64,000 bases of DNA from Alopecurus myosuroides. Taxonomy: Eukaryota > Streptophyta > Magnoliopsida > Poales > Poaceae. The translations under genes and the position numbers were made by a program. Location: NCBI GenBank assembly GCA_028641055.1, contig CM054058.1:240794187-240858186 (forward strand). The letters are read 5' to 3'. The notes under the pieces are model-generated. The model was not told the origin of the DNA. It made no database searches and saw only the letters and a program-made list of their open reading frames with translations. This document shows, in pieces, positions 1-11,098 of this stretch. Positions within the stretch are counted from its first letter, which is position 1; each line of letters starts with the position of its first letter.

Positions 1-650
1 TACTCTTCGCCACTTTTGAATGAGATTCGCCCGACCAAAAATACTAGTTCAAGGTTGAACCGGATATTTCGGGTCGAACCAGAAATTCCGATACAGAAAT
101 ATACCGGAAATTCCGACTGCCACCTGAATCCAAACTTCCAAGTTTCAAATCAAGGACTTGTGTTCTGTATAGAATTTAGCTTTAGATAAGAAAGCTTAGG
201 ATTAGAATTCCAAACTGAATATGGTACTTCTCCCTCTATCTTGCAAGAATCAAACAAGGAAATGCCAAGAAAGATGAAGTTTCCCATGAAAAAACTTAGC
301 TAGGAAGACGAAATAAAAGCGATAAAATCCAAATAAAATCCCAACTAAGATCCAACTCTTTTCAACAAAGAGGTTGGTGTACTAAGCCACCATGTAAGAG
401 AGTATGTTATGACACAGCGAAGATGTATCTTGGGTGCATTGCCAATTCTCGACATTTTAGCTCACAATTCAACATTAAAAATAGAGAGATAACAATGAAT
501 TTTTTCTTTGGGCATAATGGGGAGAGGGAGAGCCCAATGTGTTAGGATAAAAATCCCCCTATGTCCATTCCTACACCTAAACCCAAACACATAGCCAACT
601 ACAGGCGTGTGTGCAAGATCCTCAAGTAAAACTCCTTGAATCGATGATAT
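1..650 (-). other. 3' non-coding part of element A, probably including LTR
   Basis: No coding frame is convincing here. The stretch holds short repeats of an ACCGGAAATTTCGG-like theme (about 55-125). On the minus strand a purine run, AGGGGGA (about 553-560), lies just after the RNase H stop and could be the polypurine tract. I could not fix where the LTR begins, because no TG start next to the run is clear. Confidence 0.45.
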
Positions 651-2478
651 TTAGCTCATCCTCAAAAACATGAATATTGAATCATCTAGAGGATTCGTGA
701 ATATGTTCGCGAGATTATCCTTGGTTGGGACATAGGATAGCTCAGTATCACCTCTTGCCACATGATCCCAGATGAAATGATGATGAATCTCAATATGCTT
801 TCTCCTTGTGTGTTTCACGGGGTTGTAGGCGATCTTTACGGCACTCTCATTGTCACATAATAGGGGCACCTTGTCCAAGTGGATATCATACTCTTTGAGG
901 GTTTGCCTCATCCATAGCATTTGGGTGCAAGCACTAGCGGCCGCCACATACTCGGTTTCAGCGGTGGAGAGAGATATACAATTTTGCTTCCTAGAAAACC
1001 AACTCACCAACGGCCTAAATTGGCAAGCCCCGGAAGTTGATTTCCTATCATCTTGATCATCGGCCCAATCTGAGTCCGTGTACCCCTTGAGAGAAAATTG
1101 CGCCCTCTTTGGGTACCACAAACCAAATCTTGAGGTATGAACCAAATACCGAAAGATCCTATGGACCGCCACCAAGTGGTTTTCCTTAGGAGCCGTTTAA
1201 TACCTTGCACACACTCCTACACTCAACACAATATCGGGCCTAGATGCACAACGATAAAGCAAAGAACCAATCATAGAACGATACAACTTTTGGTCCACAT
1301 CTTTACCATCCGGATTGCGCTTGAGATGACATTTGGTTTGCATTGGAGAGACCTTCGCTTTAGCACCTTGGAAGTTGAACCTCTTGAGAATGTCTTGGGT
1401 ATACTTGACTTGAGAAATTAAAGTACCATGAGCCAATTGCTTGATCTCAAAGCCAAGGAAGAATTTGAGCTCTCCCATCATAGACATCTCAAACTTGTCA
1501 GTCATAAGCTTGGAGAATTCATCATTGAAAGTTTTGTTAGCAGAGCCAAAGATGATATCATCCACGTAGAGTTGGCATATGAAAATCTCTCCTTTTACCC
1601 TCTGTGTGAAAAGGGTGGGGTCGATTTTCCCAACTTCAAATCCACAGTCTTGCAATAACTCTCCAAGGTGCTCATACCACGCACATGGTGCTTGTTTAAG
1701 TCCATAGAGCGCCTTAGAGAGCTTGTAGACATGGTTAGGGAAGTTGGGGTTCTCAAACCCGGAGGTTTCTTAACATATACCTCCTCTTTCAGTGGACCAT
1801 TTAGAAACACACTTTTGGCATCCATTTGTTGCAATTTAAAGTTATGCAATGATGCATAAGCAAGGAGAATACGGATGGACTCAAGACGAGCCATGGGAGC
1901 ATATGTTTCATCAAATTCAATTCCTTCCACTTGAGTGTAACCTTGAGCCACCAATCTTACCTTGTTCCTCACAACAATGCCATGTTCATCTTGCTTCTTC
2001 TTGAATATCCTTTTGGTGCCAATAACATTGTGGCAATCTTTTGGCTTCTCAATTAGCTTCCAAACCTTATTGCGCTCAAAGTTATTGAGCTCATAATGCA
2101 TAGCTTCCAACCAATCCAAATCTTCAAGAGACTCAAATACTTTATTTGGTTCCACCATGTGAGCTTGCCGCTCAGTAAGCTTGCCAATTGAGCTCTTGTG
2201 GATCTCTTGTTTTGCACATCACTCAACACCTTATTATCGGAAGCATCAATACACTTCAAGGCTCTAGCCATTCTTGTGGCACGACGAGCTTCGATCTCCT
2301 TATTATTGCGAGGAGGAATCACTTGATCATCTTGATCATTTGGGTCCCCGTCTTGACCGGAATGTTCGCCTTGATCATCATCTTGACTTGCTTCAACAAG
2401 AGGAGAAGAAGATGAAGAAGGTTGATCTTGGTCTTGACCTTCGCTAGCTTGAATGATAGCAGTGCTTGGTTCTTGCAT
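651..2478 (-). pseudogene. Copia pol remnant: linker, reverse transcriptase, RNase H
   Basis: Three overlapping frames on the minus strand together give a Copia polymerase. Bases 2478-2160 encode a Ser/Asp/Gln-rich linker. Bases 2158-1595 encode the RT fingers, with the phrases [14 protein letters not shown] and [12 protein letters not shown]. Bases 1655-1197 encode the palm with the catalytic YVDDIIFGS and the thumb. Bases 1175-651 encode RNase H, with DSDWADD, STAETEYVA and the conserved HIEIHHHFI. At least two frameshifts separate these blocks, so the gene is dead. It would have copied the element's RNA into DNA inside the virus-like particle. Element B was inserted just upstream of the linker. 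Confidence 0.85.
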
Positions 2479-2488
2479 AGAAACTTGG

Positions 2489-2536
2489 TGTCGGAGATAT
2501 TCAGAAAAGGGTATCTACCGGCATCCAGAAGACGGA
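2489..2536 (+). repeat. Element B 5' LTR, first 48 bp
   Basis: This is the start of B's 5' LTR, cut off by the insertion of C. The duplicated target ACGGA ends this piece (2532-2536) and recurs at 10678-10682. The piece matches nothing in A and joins smoothly to 10683 once C is removed. Confidence 0.65.
2532..2536. other. Target site duplication of element C (left copy, ACGGA)
   Basis: ACGGA at 2532-2536 is repeated exactly at 10678-10682, directly outside the two LTR ends of element C. A 5-bp duplication is normal for LTR retrotransposons, and it fixes the borders of C. Confidence 0.92.
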
Positions 2537-4114
2537 TGATGCTACGTGTTGGGAACCCCAAGAGGAGGGTGTGATGAGTGTAGCGGTAGGAATTTCCCTC
2601 AGTTAAGAACCAAGGTTATGAATCCAGTAGGAGGAAGAGGATCTTTGGAAGGTTGATGCCACTGACGGTGGTGATGGCGCCTCACCGGTGTCAGCAACAA
2701 CGCAGAACCTGCACACAACACAACCAAAATACTTTGTCCCAACGGTATAGTGAGGTTGTCAATCTCACTGGTCTTGCTGAAAACAAAGATTAGACGTATA
2801 GTATGGAAAATAGTGTACTCTTGCAGTAAGTAAAGAAAGCAGGAAATTGTGGTGGTTTGTTTAACAGTGTAAGAAAATGGACCGGGGTTCATAGGTTCAC
2901 TAGTGGTGTCTCTCCATAAAAGATAGCATGCTGGGTGAACAAATTACAGATGGGCAATTGACAAATAAAGGTTGCACCGTAGTGCACATTCATGACATGA
3001 TGACTACTATGATATTTAGTGCGGGCATTACAACAATATACATAGACCGTAATCCAACTGCATCTATGACTAATAATCCACCCTCAGGTTATCATCCGAA
3101 CCCCCTTAGGTATTAAGTTGCAAGCAACAGATAACTGCATTAAACAAAGTGTGTAATGTAAGAAATGATTGTACACGCGGGCACTCACACTGCTGTTTTC
3201 TCCCTAGTGGCAAAAGCACATCCTCCCCCGTCATGTTTTTGTCACTCGAGCACAGGCGAAAAGGAGGCATGAACCCACTATTGAGCATAAATAGTCCCTC
3301 TTGGAGTCACTAGCTACTACTTGGCCAGAGCAACCACTAGCAACGGAAAGCATGCAAGATCACAAATAGCATATGAAATAAAGACTATAATCAACTTGGC
3401 ATACGTTCAATATTCATCGGATCCTAGCAAACACAACACATAGAGTTACATAAGAACAATATCGATCATGTTAGGCAGCTCACGAGATCTAAACATGGAG
3501 GCATATGAGGAGGACACAACCATCTAGCTACTGCTATGGACCCGTAGTCCAAGGATGAACTACTCAGGCATCACTCCGGAAGCAGGAATGGTGATGAAGA
3601 GGCCTCCAATGATGATCTCCTCTCCGGAAGGGTGCAGGAAGACAGCTTCAGAACCCCCCCCCCTCATCTAGGGTTGACGACGACGTCGGCTATGAACTTT
3701 TCGGGGATTTTTGATCAGGTATCTAGGGTTTTCCATCCGGGGGGAATAAATAGGAGAAAGGGCAGAGGCGGTGGAGCCCTGAGGGCCCCACACCACCCCC
3801 TGGCGCGTCCAGGGGAGCCACCCCATGGTGTGGGCCCCCTGGTGCCCCTCTTCGACTCCTCTTCGGTTTTCTGGATGCTTCCGGGGAAAATAGGCACTTC
3901 GGGCTTTGTGGGGTCCAATTCCGAGAATATTTCCAGAACAACTTTTCTAAAATAAAAAACAACAGAAAACAGGGAACTGACACTTGGCATCTTGTTAATA
4001 GGTTAGTCCCGAAAAACGTGTGAAAAATGCTATCAAGAAGGGAGAAAACATGTAGCAATTGGCATAATATTATCATGGAGCATCAGAAATTATAGATACG
4101 TTGGAGACGTATCA
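2537..4114 (-). repeat. Element C 3' LTR
   Basis: The repeat starts at 2537 (TGATGCTACG on plus) and ends at 4114 (CGTATCA). It matches 9104-10677 along its whole length with scattered substitutions and small indels. It directly follows the polypurine motif when read on the minus strand. Confidence 0.92.
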
Positions 4115-4131
4115 AGCATCCCCAAGCTTAG
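4115..4131 (-). other. Element C polypurine tract next to the 3' LTR
   Basis: On the minus strand the sequence CTAAGCTTGGGGATGC ends one base before the 3' LTR. The purine-rich core GGGGATG is the likely primer for plus-strand DNA synthesis. The same 16 bases recur at 6111-6126 and 6169-6184. Confidence 0.7.
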
Positions 4132-6853
4132 TTCCTACTCGTCCTTGAGTAGGGAAACGATAAAACAATAATTTCTGAGGTGACATGCTACTAACATAAA
4201 CTTGATCATAAAAATGTAAAATCATATGTAAGCTGAGATCATAGAACTTCAAACACAAACATAATAAATAGAACTTTAATACTAAAGCATAGCAATCACT
4301 TTTCATCATGAAGAGTATCTCAAATAAAGGATCATGAATAATAATGCAAAGAAAGATAAACGTTTGTTTCAGGTATAGAGAAAGCATGGCAAAGTGATAT
4401 TTCGATAGTCCTTAAGAGTGGGGCAAAACATAAATGCCAGGAAATATTAAAAGTTCATGAGGAAGACTAGAGAAAATAATTTAAGAACAAACAATATCAC
4501 ATCATGAATTAATTATTGATGTTTATGAGACAAATTCACATAGAACTCAGAATGGCAAAAATGCTCTCTCAATTGTGCATAAAGTTAGAAGATGGAGACT
4601 CAACATAAAAGTAAAAGAAAGGCCCTTCATGGAGGGAAGCAGGGATCACTCATGTGCTAGAGCTTTTTATTTCATTAAACAGAGGCATTAAAAGTTTGAC
4701 ACTCCTCCCATCCATCTTTCACAAACCATGGCTAACCGAATCCTTGGGTGCCTGCCAACAATCACATACCCTGGAGGACTGTCTATATTTTGTGAGATGT
4801 ATGCTAATGTCAACGAATTGTAAACAGAAAATACAGTACGTCACAAGCCAACTGGATTCACAACAGCGGATCCCATGTGAAGGACGCATCTGGGTAGAAG
4901 GTCATCCCTCTTTCTCTTTTGTTTACACAATTATGCTTTTACTGATAAATCAGGGGGAAAAATAGTGAAGAGATTTTGTGTGTATTAATTTGGGGCTGGG
5001 CACCCCCGCTGCCAGCTCTTCTATCATTTGGATAAGCGGATGAAGCCACTAGTCCAGGGTGTAAAATCCAATCAACAAGTGAGATAAAGATTCTCCATTG
5101 ACGTCCTCATGAGCAAAAACAGGAACATAAAGCAGGAGTAGTTTTGAAAGTTTTAAAGGTAACAGATGAGCAATTTACTTTGGAGTGGAAGTTAAATACC
5201 ACATGTAGGTAGGTATGGTGGACACAATGGGAAAAACTTTTGGTTTAAGGGAGTTGGATGCACGAGTAGAGCTCATACTCAGTACAGGTGGAGGCTAGCA
5301 AAAGACTGGGAGCGACAAATCAAGAGAGCATAAGAGCCATAATCATGCACATCAACATAAACATCATTAATTAAAGCATAAGCGGCATCACAAGTTCAAA
5401 AAATAAGTGGTCATGGAGTCTATCCGTGACTGGTTCATAGTCATAAACATGGTGTGAGCATGCACCAAGTCAACCAAATAAAACATTCGAAAGAGAATAC
5501 CATAAATTTATGCCTTACTATGACAAGAAAAACTCATGAATCTTTCAATGACATATTAAACACTCTCAGCTATTTGAGGCTATTCATTATACTCAATATC
5601 CACAAGGCTTTAAAACTAAAATAACATTTATCATGGCATCAAAAAGTTCTAGCCACAGTCTATACAATCTTGTACTTGCACTATTATAAATTATACTTCA
5701 AGCAGCAGTTTCTTTTCCCAACAAGCACCATACAATATATGTTTTAACAAAAATAATCTTTATGATACAACACGCAAACATGAGAGTACTCACATAAAAA
5801 TACTAAAACTAACAGCTCTGATAAGAGATGCATGCAAAACAGGAGCTAAATAAATGCAATAGCCAGACAAAGATTAAGAATACAAAGTATTCCCATGAAA
5901 AAGCGGAGCGTGTCACTCTCCAATAAAAGAATGCTGGGGTCCAACCAAGATTATTTCAAAAATAAAAACAAACTAAAAGCAACAATAAAAACAAACTAAA
6001 AGCAAAAATAAAATACGCTCCAAGTAAAGCACATAAGATGTGACCGAATAAAAATATAGTTTCACTAGAAGTGACCTGATAATTTGTCGATGAAGAAGGG
6101 GATGCCTTGGGCATCCCCAAGCTTAGACGCTTGAGTCTTCTTTGAATTTTCTGGGATGTACCACCGGGGCATCCCCAAGCTTAGGCTTTTCACTCTTCTT
6201 GATCACTTCATATCATACTCTTCTCTTGACCCTTGAAAACTTCCTTCATACCAAACTTCTCACAATCTTCATTAGCAACGTTAGTGCAATCGAGATAATA
6301 AATTCACATGGTTGAGTTACAACATAAGCCTAACACTCAAAAACACATTATCTACTGTCACAAATTCTTTTAAAACTCTTTTTCTTAAAAGAACACCAAA
6401 AGAAAGAGTTTAAGATGCAAATGCAACTATTGGCAGAAATTTGTCAAAACAAGACAGAAGGTAAAGATGATTTTTTTCGAAAATCTTCTGTTGCTCAAAT
6501 CAAAATGTGGTCAACTAAGAAAAGTTGCGTATACAACCCAGGATTACGCACAGAAAAACTCACGTCATTTTGAATTTTCTGTGATTTTATACGGAATAAA
6601 CAGTGGACAACAGAAATCTGTTTCCTGCATAGAAATCCGAAATATAGCCTCAACTTTCCACTAGAGGCTTTACTTGGCTCAACAAAAACACAAAAGAAAA
6701 GACACAGAGGGGTTGCTAAGGAAATATAAAACACCCAGGTGCAAAGCATACAAAATAAAACAAAGGAAAACTGGTTGAAAACATAGAAATAAAACGGGTT
6801 GTCTCCCGGTAGCGCTTTTCTTTAACGCCTTTCAGCTAGGCATAGAAAGCAAC
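4132..6853 (-). other. Long non-coding interior of element C
   Basis: There are 2.7 kb of AT-rich sequence between the protease stop and the 3' LTR with no supported gene on either strand. It occupies the place where RT, RNase H and integrase would be in a full element. It contains a short direct repeat of AAAAACAAACTAAAAGC-type sequence (about 5963-6008) and two extra copies of the polypurine motif (6111 and 6169). Confidence 0.75.
6098..6184 (-). repeat. Two internal copies of the PPT motif with a hairpin
   Basis: GCATCCCCAAGCTTAG occurs exactly at 6111-6126 and 6169-6184, identical to the motif beside the 3' LTR at 4116-4131. The first copy is part of a perfect inverted repeat: GGGGATGCC (6098-6106), loop TTG, GGCATCCCC (6110-6118). 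Confidence 0.8.
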
Positions 6854-8931
6854 TCAAGTATTTTCAAGTGAAGAAGCATCAACATCATAACATGCTCTAA
6901 TAATAGAGTCAAAAGTTAGCTTCATCCTCCTTCTAGGAAAGTGTTCCATACCTTTCTTGAGTGGGAATTGATATTTAATACTCCCCTCTTTCATATCAAT
7001 AACAGCACCAACAGTTCTAAGAAAAGGTCTTCCCAAAACAATAGGACAAGAAGCATCGCATTCAATGTTCATAACAACAAAATCAACAGGGACAAGGTTA
7101 TTGTTAACCATAATAAGAACATCATCAATTCTACCAAGAGGTTTCTTCTTAGCATTATCAGCAAGATGAACATCCAAGTAACAGTATTCCAACGATGGTA
7201 GATCAAGCATATCATAAAGCTTTTGAGGCATAACAGAGATACTAGCACCAAGATCACACAAAGCATTACAATCAAAATCACTTACTTTTATCTTAATGAT
7301 AGGCTCCCAACCATCATCTAATTTCCTAGGGATAGATGTCTCAAGTTTCAGCTTTTCTTCCCTAACTTTCATGAGAGCATTGGTAATATGTTTAGTAAAG
7401 GCCATATTCATGGCACTAGCATTGGGACTTCTAGCAAGCTTTTGTAGAAACATAATAACTTCAGAGATATTACAATCATCAAAATCAATGTTATTATTAT
7501 CAAAAGTAATGGGACCATTATCTCCCACATCTCTAAATTTTTTAGTACTTTTATTAGAAGCACTTTCAGCAATTTGAGGCAATTTAGCACGTTTCACCGA
7601 AGGGGTGGAGACTTTGTTAACACCAACTACTTTACCATTGATAGTAGGAGGTTTACTAGCACTTGGAGCTTCAGTTTTACTAGTGGTGGTGATAGTGCAA
7701 ACTCTAGCAATATTATTCTTTCTAGCCAATTCATCTTCTCTTTCCCACCTAGCACGTAATTCAGCCATCAACCTAACATCATTATCAATTCGAACTTCGA
7801 TGGCATTCAAAGTTTTACTTTCTTTAACATCATGTGGCAAAACCTTCAGTTTTAGAAAATCAACATCAATAGCTAGGCTATCTACTTTAGGGCAAGAACA
7901 TCTATTTTGCCAAGCTTTTCCGTAACAGATTTATTAAAAGCAGTTAGTGTGCTAATAAATTCTCTAAGCATGTTTTCAAGATCATAGGTAGAGCTTTTAT
8001 TGTTATTTTAGGAATTGCCATAAGAATTACCATAACTATTATTAGGAGGATAGGGCTTATAATTGTTTCCACCAAAATTATTTCTATAAGTATTGTTGTT
8101 AAAATTATTATTTCTAATAAAGTTCACATCAACATGCTCTTCTTGACAAACCAAAGAGGCTAAAGGAACATTATTTGGATCGATTTGAGATTTACCATTA
8201 ACAAGCATAGACATAATAGCGTCAATCCTTTCACTCAAAGAGGAGGTTTCCTCAACAGAATTTATCTTCTTACCTTGTGGAGCTCTCTCAGTGTGCCACT
8301 CTGAATAATTTATCATCATATCATCAAGAAGATTTGTTGCATTTCCCAAAGTGATGGACATAAAGGTACCTCCAGCAGTTGAATACAATAGGTTCCTTGA
8401 GGAGAAATTCAGTCCTGCATAAAAGGTTTGTATAATCATCCAAGTAGTCAGTCCACGAGTGGGACAATTCTTCACCATAGTTTTCATTCTTTACCAAGAT
8501 TTAGCAACATGTTCATTATCAAATTGTTTAAAATTCATTATGTCACTTCTCAGGGATATAATCTTAGCAGGAGGATAATACTTTCCAATGAAAGCATCTT
8601 TACACTTAGTCTATGAATCAATACTATTTCTAGGCAAAGATAGCAACCATTCTTTAGCTCTTTCTCTCAAAGAGAAAGGAAATAATTTCAGTTTAATAAT
8701 ATCTCCATCCACATCTTTATATTTTTGCATCTCACATAGTTTAACAAAATTATTAAGGTGAACAGCAGCAGCATCATTACTAACACCAGAGAATTTCTCT
8801 TTCATAACAAGATTTAATAAAGCAGGTTTAATTTCATAGAAAGCAGCAGTAGGAGCAACAGGTGTGCAAATAAAATCATTGTTGTTTGTGCTAGTGAAGT
8901 CACACAACTTAGTATTCTCAGAGGAACTCAT
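6854..8931 (-). pseudogene. Element C gag-protease, broken
   Basis: On the minus strand 8931-8611 encodes the start of a Gypsy capsid protein, with the phrases NLVMKEKFSG and SLRERAKEWLLSLP. Bases 8487-8008 continue it and end in an Asn/Gly/Tyr-rich segment (YRNNFGGNNYKPYPPN). Bases 7840-6854 encode an aspartic protease with the active site LCDLGASISVMP, followed by VDFVVMNIECD and ILGRPFL. In-frame stops lie near 8611, 8488 and 8008, and the frame also shifts around 7841-7920. The DLGAS site and the NSI..W phrasing fit the Athila branch. Gag would form the particle and the protease would cut it. The product ends after protease. Confidence 0.85.
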
Positions 8932-9078
8932 TTTAGCAAAATAAAAGCAAGCAAATAAATAACAGCTATGAAGTAAACTAATTTTTTTTGTGTTTTTGAT
9001 ATAAAAAAGAAAAACAAGACAATAAACAAAATAAAGAGGTTGAGAGTGAGAGACTCCCCTTGCCAGAAGACTTCTTCC

Positions 9079-9096
9079 TCCCCGGCAAAGGCACCA
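9079..9096 (-). other. Element C primer-binding site, tRNA-Asp type
   Basis: On the minus strand, seven bases after the 5' LTR, the sequence TGGTGCCTTTGCCGGGGA matches the complement of the plant tRNA-Asp 3' end (TGGCGCCGTTGCCGGGGA) at 16 of 18 positions. Confidence 0.75.
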
Positions 9097-9103
9097 GAAA
9101 TTT

Positions 9104-10677
9104 TGATGCTACGTGTTGGGAACCCCAAGAGGAGGGTGTGATGAGTGTAGCGGTAGGAATTTCCCTCAGTTAAGAACCAAGATTATCAATCCAGTAGGAG
9201 GAAGAGGATTTTGGAAGGTTGATGCCACAGACGGTGGTGATGGCGCCTCACCGGTGCCAGCAACAACGCGGAACCTGCACACAACATAACCAAAATACAT
9301 TGTCCCAACGATACAGTGAGGTTGTCAATCTCACCGGTCTTGCTGAAAACAAACATTAGACGTATAGTGTGGAAATAGTGTATGCTTGCAGTAAATAAAG
9401 AAAGCAGGATATTGTAGTGGTTTATTTAACAGTGTAAGAAAATGGATCGGTGTTCATAGGTTCACTAGTGGTGTCTCTCCATAAAAGATAGCATGCTGGG
9501 TGAACAAATTACAGCTGGGCAATTGACAAATAAAGGTTGCACCGTAATGCACATTCATGACATGATGACTACTATGATATTTAGTGCGGGCATTACAACA
9601 ATATACATAGATTGTAATCCAACTGCATCTATGACTAATAATACACCCTCAGATTATCATCCGAACCCCCTTAGGCATTAAGTTGCAAGCAACAGATAAC
9701 TGCATTAAACACAGTGTGTAATGTAAGCAATGATTGCACACGCGAGCACTCACACCGCTGTTTTCTCCCTAGTGGCAACATCACATCCTCCCCCGTCATG
9801 TTTCTATCACTCGAGCACAGGAGAAAAGGAGGCATGTACCCACTATCGAGCATAAATACTCCCTCTTGGAGTCACTAGCAACTACTTGGCCAGAGCAACC
9901 ACTAGCAACGGAAAGCATGCAAGATCACAAATAGCATATATAATAAAGACTATAATCAACTTGGCATAAGTTCAATATTCATCGGATCCCAGCAAACACA
10001 TCACATAGAGTTACATAAGAACAATGTTGATCATGTTAGGCAGCTCGCGAGATCTAAACATGGAGGCATATGAGGAGACAAATATCTAGCTACTGATATG
10101 GACCCGTAGTCCAAGGATGAACTACTCACGCATCACTCCGGAGGCAGGCATGGTGATGAAGAGGCCCCGGTGATGATCTCCTCTCCGACAGGGTGTCGGG
10201 AGACAGCTTCAGAACCCCTCCCTGGATCTAGGGTTGGCGACGACGATGGCTGCGGAACTTTTCGGTGATTTTTTATCAGGTATCTAGGGTTTTCCATCCG
10301 GGGGGAATAAATAGGCGAAAGGGCAGAGGCGGTGGAGCCCTGGGCCCCACACCACCCCCTGGCGCGGCCAAGGGGGGCGCGCCACCCCATGGTGTGGGCC
10401 CCCTGGTGCCCCTCTTCGACTCCTCTTCGGTCTTCTGGATGCTTCCGGGGAAAATAGGCACTTCGGGCTTTGTGGGGTCCAATTCCGAGAATATTTCCAG
10501 AACAACTTTTCTTAAATAAAAAATAGCAGAAAACAGGGAACTGGCACTTGGCATCTTGTTAACAGGTTAGTCCCGGAAAACGTGTAAAAATGCTATAAAG
10601 AAGAGAGAAAACATGTAGCAATTGGCATAATATTACCATGGAGCATCAGAAATTATAGATACGTTGGAGACGTATCA
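9104..10677 (-). repeat. Element C 5' LTR
   Basis: This is the partner of 2537-4114. It ends CGTATCA at 10677 and is followed by the target duplication ACGGA. On the minus strand a weak TATA-like CTATTTATTCC lies near 10305-10315, without a flanking inverted repeat. Confidence 0.92.
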
Positions 10678-10682
10678 ACGGA
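10678..10682. other. Target site duplication of element C (right copy, ACGGA)
   Basis: This is the second copy of ACGGA. After it, the LTR of element B resumes with CCTGAAGGGAAGG. Confidence 0.92.
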
Positions 10683-11098
10683 CCTGAAGGGAAGGCCCAA
10701 AGACTGAGGCCCATAAGGCTCGAAGTGCAGGACTGCATCCGAATTGGCAGCCTTGAAGCCCATCCGCATCCTTAGGGGGTGGAGGATCGTAGATTTCTAG
10801 GGTTTAGGTGATAGAGGGTTTGTGTTCCTGTATGCCCCGGATCGGCTGCCAATATAAAGCCGGACGGGAGAAACCCTAAGGAGGATTCGAGTCATACATT
10901 TGATCTGCTTTAGCTAATTGTAATCTTTGTTCGGCATCTCCGTGATAGTTTATTTTCCAGGAAGTAGGGAGCCTCTTCGGCTAACCTGAACCTAGGTAAA
11001 CTCCGTGTCCTCGCCCAAAGCGCTAACCCACGTTTTCCTTCCCCGCGGTTTACCCTAGAGATATGTCTACCCCTTCCGGGAAACCTGATCCTAGAACA
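10683..11098 (+). repeat. Element B 5' LTR, remaining part
   Basis: B's LTR continues after element C and ends at about 11098 (CTAGAACA). With the first 48 bp the LTR is about 464 bp. It contains the TATA box at 10853-10858 and the first AUG of the transcript at 11063. Confidence 0.7.
10843..10862 (+). promoter_or_regulatory. Element B LTR TATA box inside an inverted repeat
   Basis: CGGCT (10843-10847) and AGCCG (10858-10862) are exact inverted copies around the loop GCCAATATAA. The TATA core ATATAA sits at the end of the loop. By position the transcript should start near 10885. Confidence 0.65.

Larger units (their letters stand above)
1..2488 (-). mobile_element. Element A: Sirevirus-like Ty1/Copia relic, 3' part
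   Basis: This is the oldest layer seen. Reading the minus strand, the region holds the end of a Copia pol gene (linker after integrase, reverse transcriptase, RNase H) followed by 3' non-coding sequence. The upstream half (gag, protease, integrase, 5' LTR) is absent because element B is inserted at 2488/2489. By inference the rest lies right of the window. The motif YVDDIIFGS and the RNase H phrase VSWFSRKQN are typical of plant Copia elements, and the long acidic linker before RT fits the Sirevirus (Maximus/SIRE) group. The lineage call is from memory of family style, not from a search. Confidence 0.8.
2537..10677 (-). mobile_element. Element C: complete Sabrina/WHAM-like non-autonomous Gypsy element
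   Basis: The element is 8,141 bp with two LTRs of about 1.57 kb, TG...CA ends, and a perfect ACGGA target duplication. Its sense strand is minus: the LTR opens TGATACGTCTCCAACGTATC and ends GTAGCATCA. The interior has a tRNA-Asp-like primer site, a gag-protease gene with the Athila-type active site DLGAS, and then 2.7 kb with no coding frame. No RT, RNase H or integrase is present. It must therefore have been mobilised by enzymes from a related full element. The family name rests on the remembered LTR start. LTR divergence by eye is a few percent. Confidence 0.88.

Noticed and set aside
3715..4076. Minus-strand frames in the element C LTR (repeated near 10276-10554)
   Set aside because: They are LTR sequence found in both copies, with low complexity and no motif.
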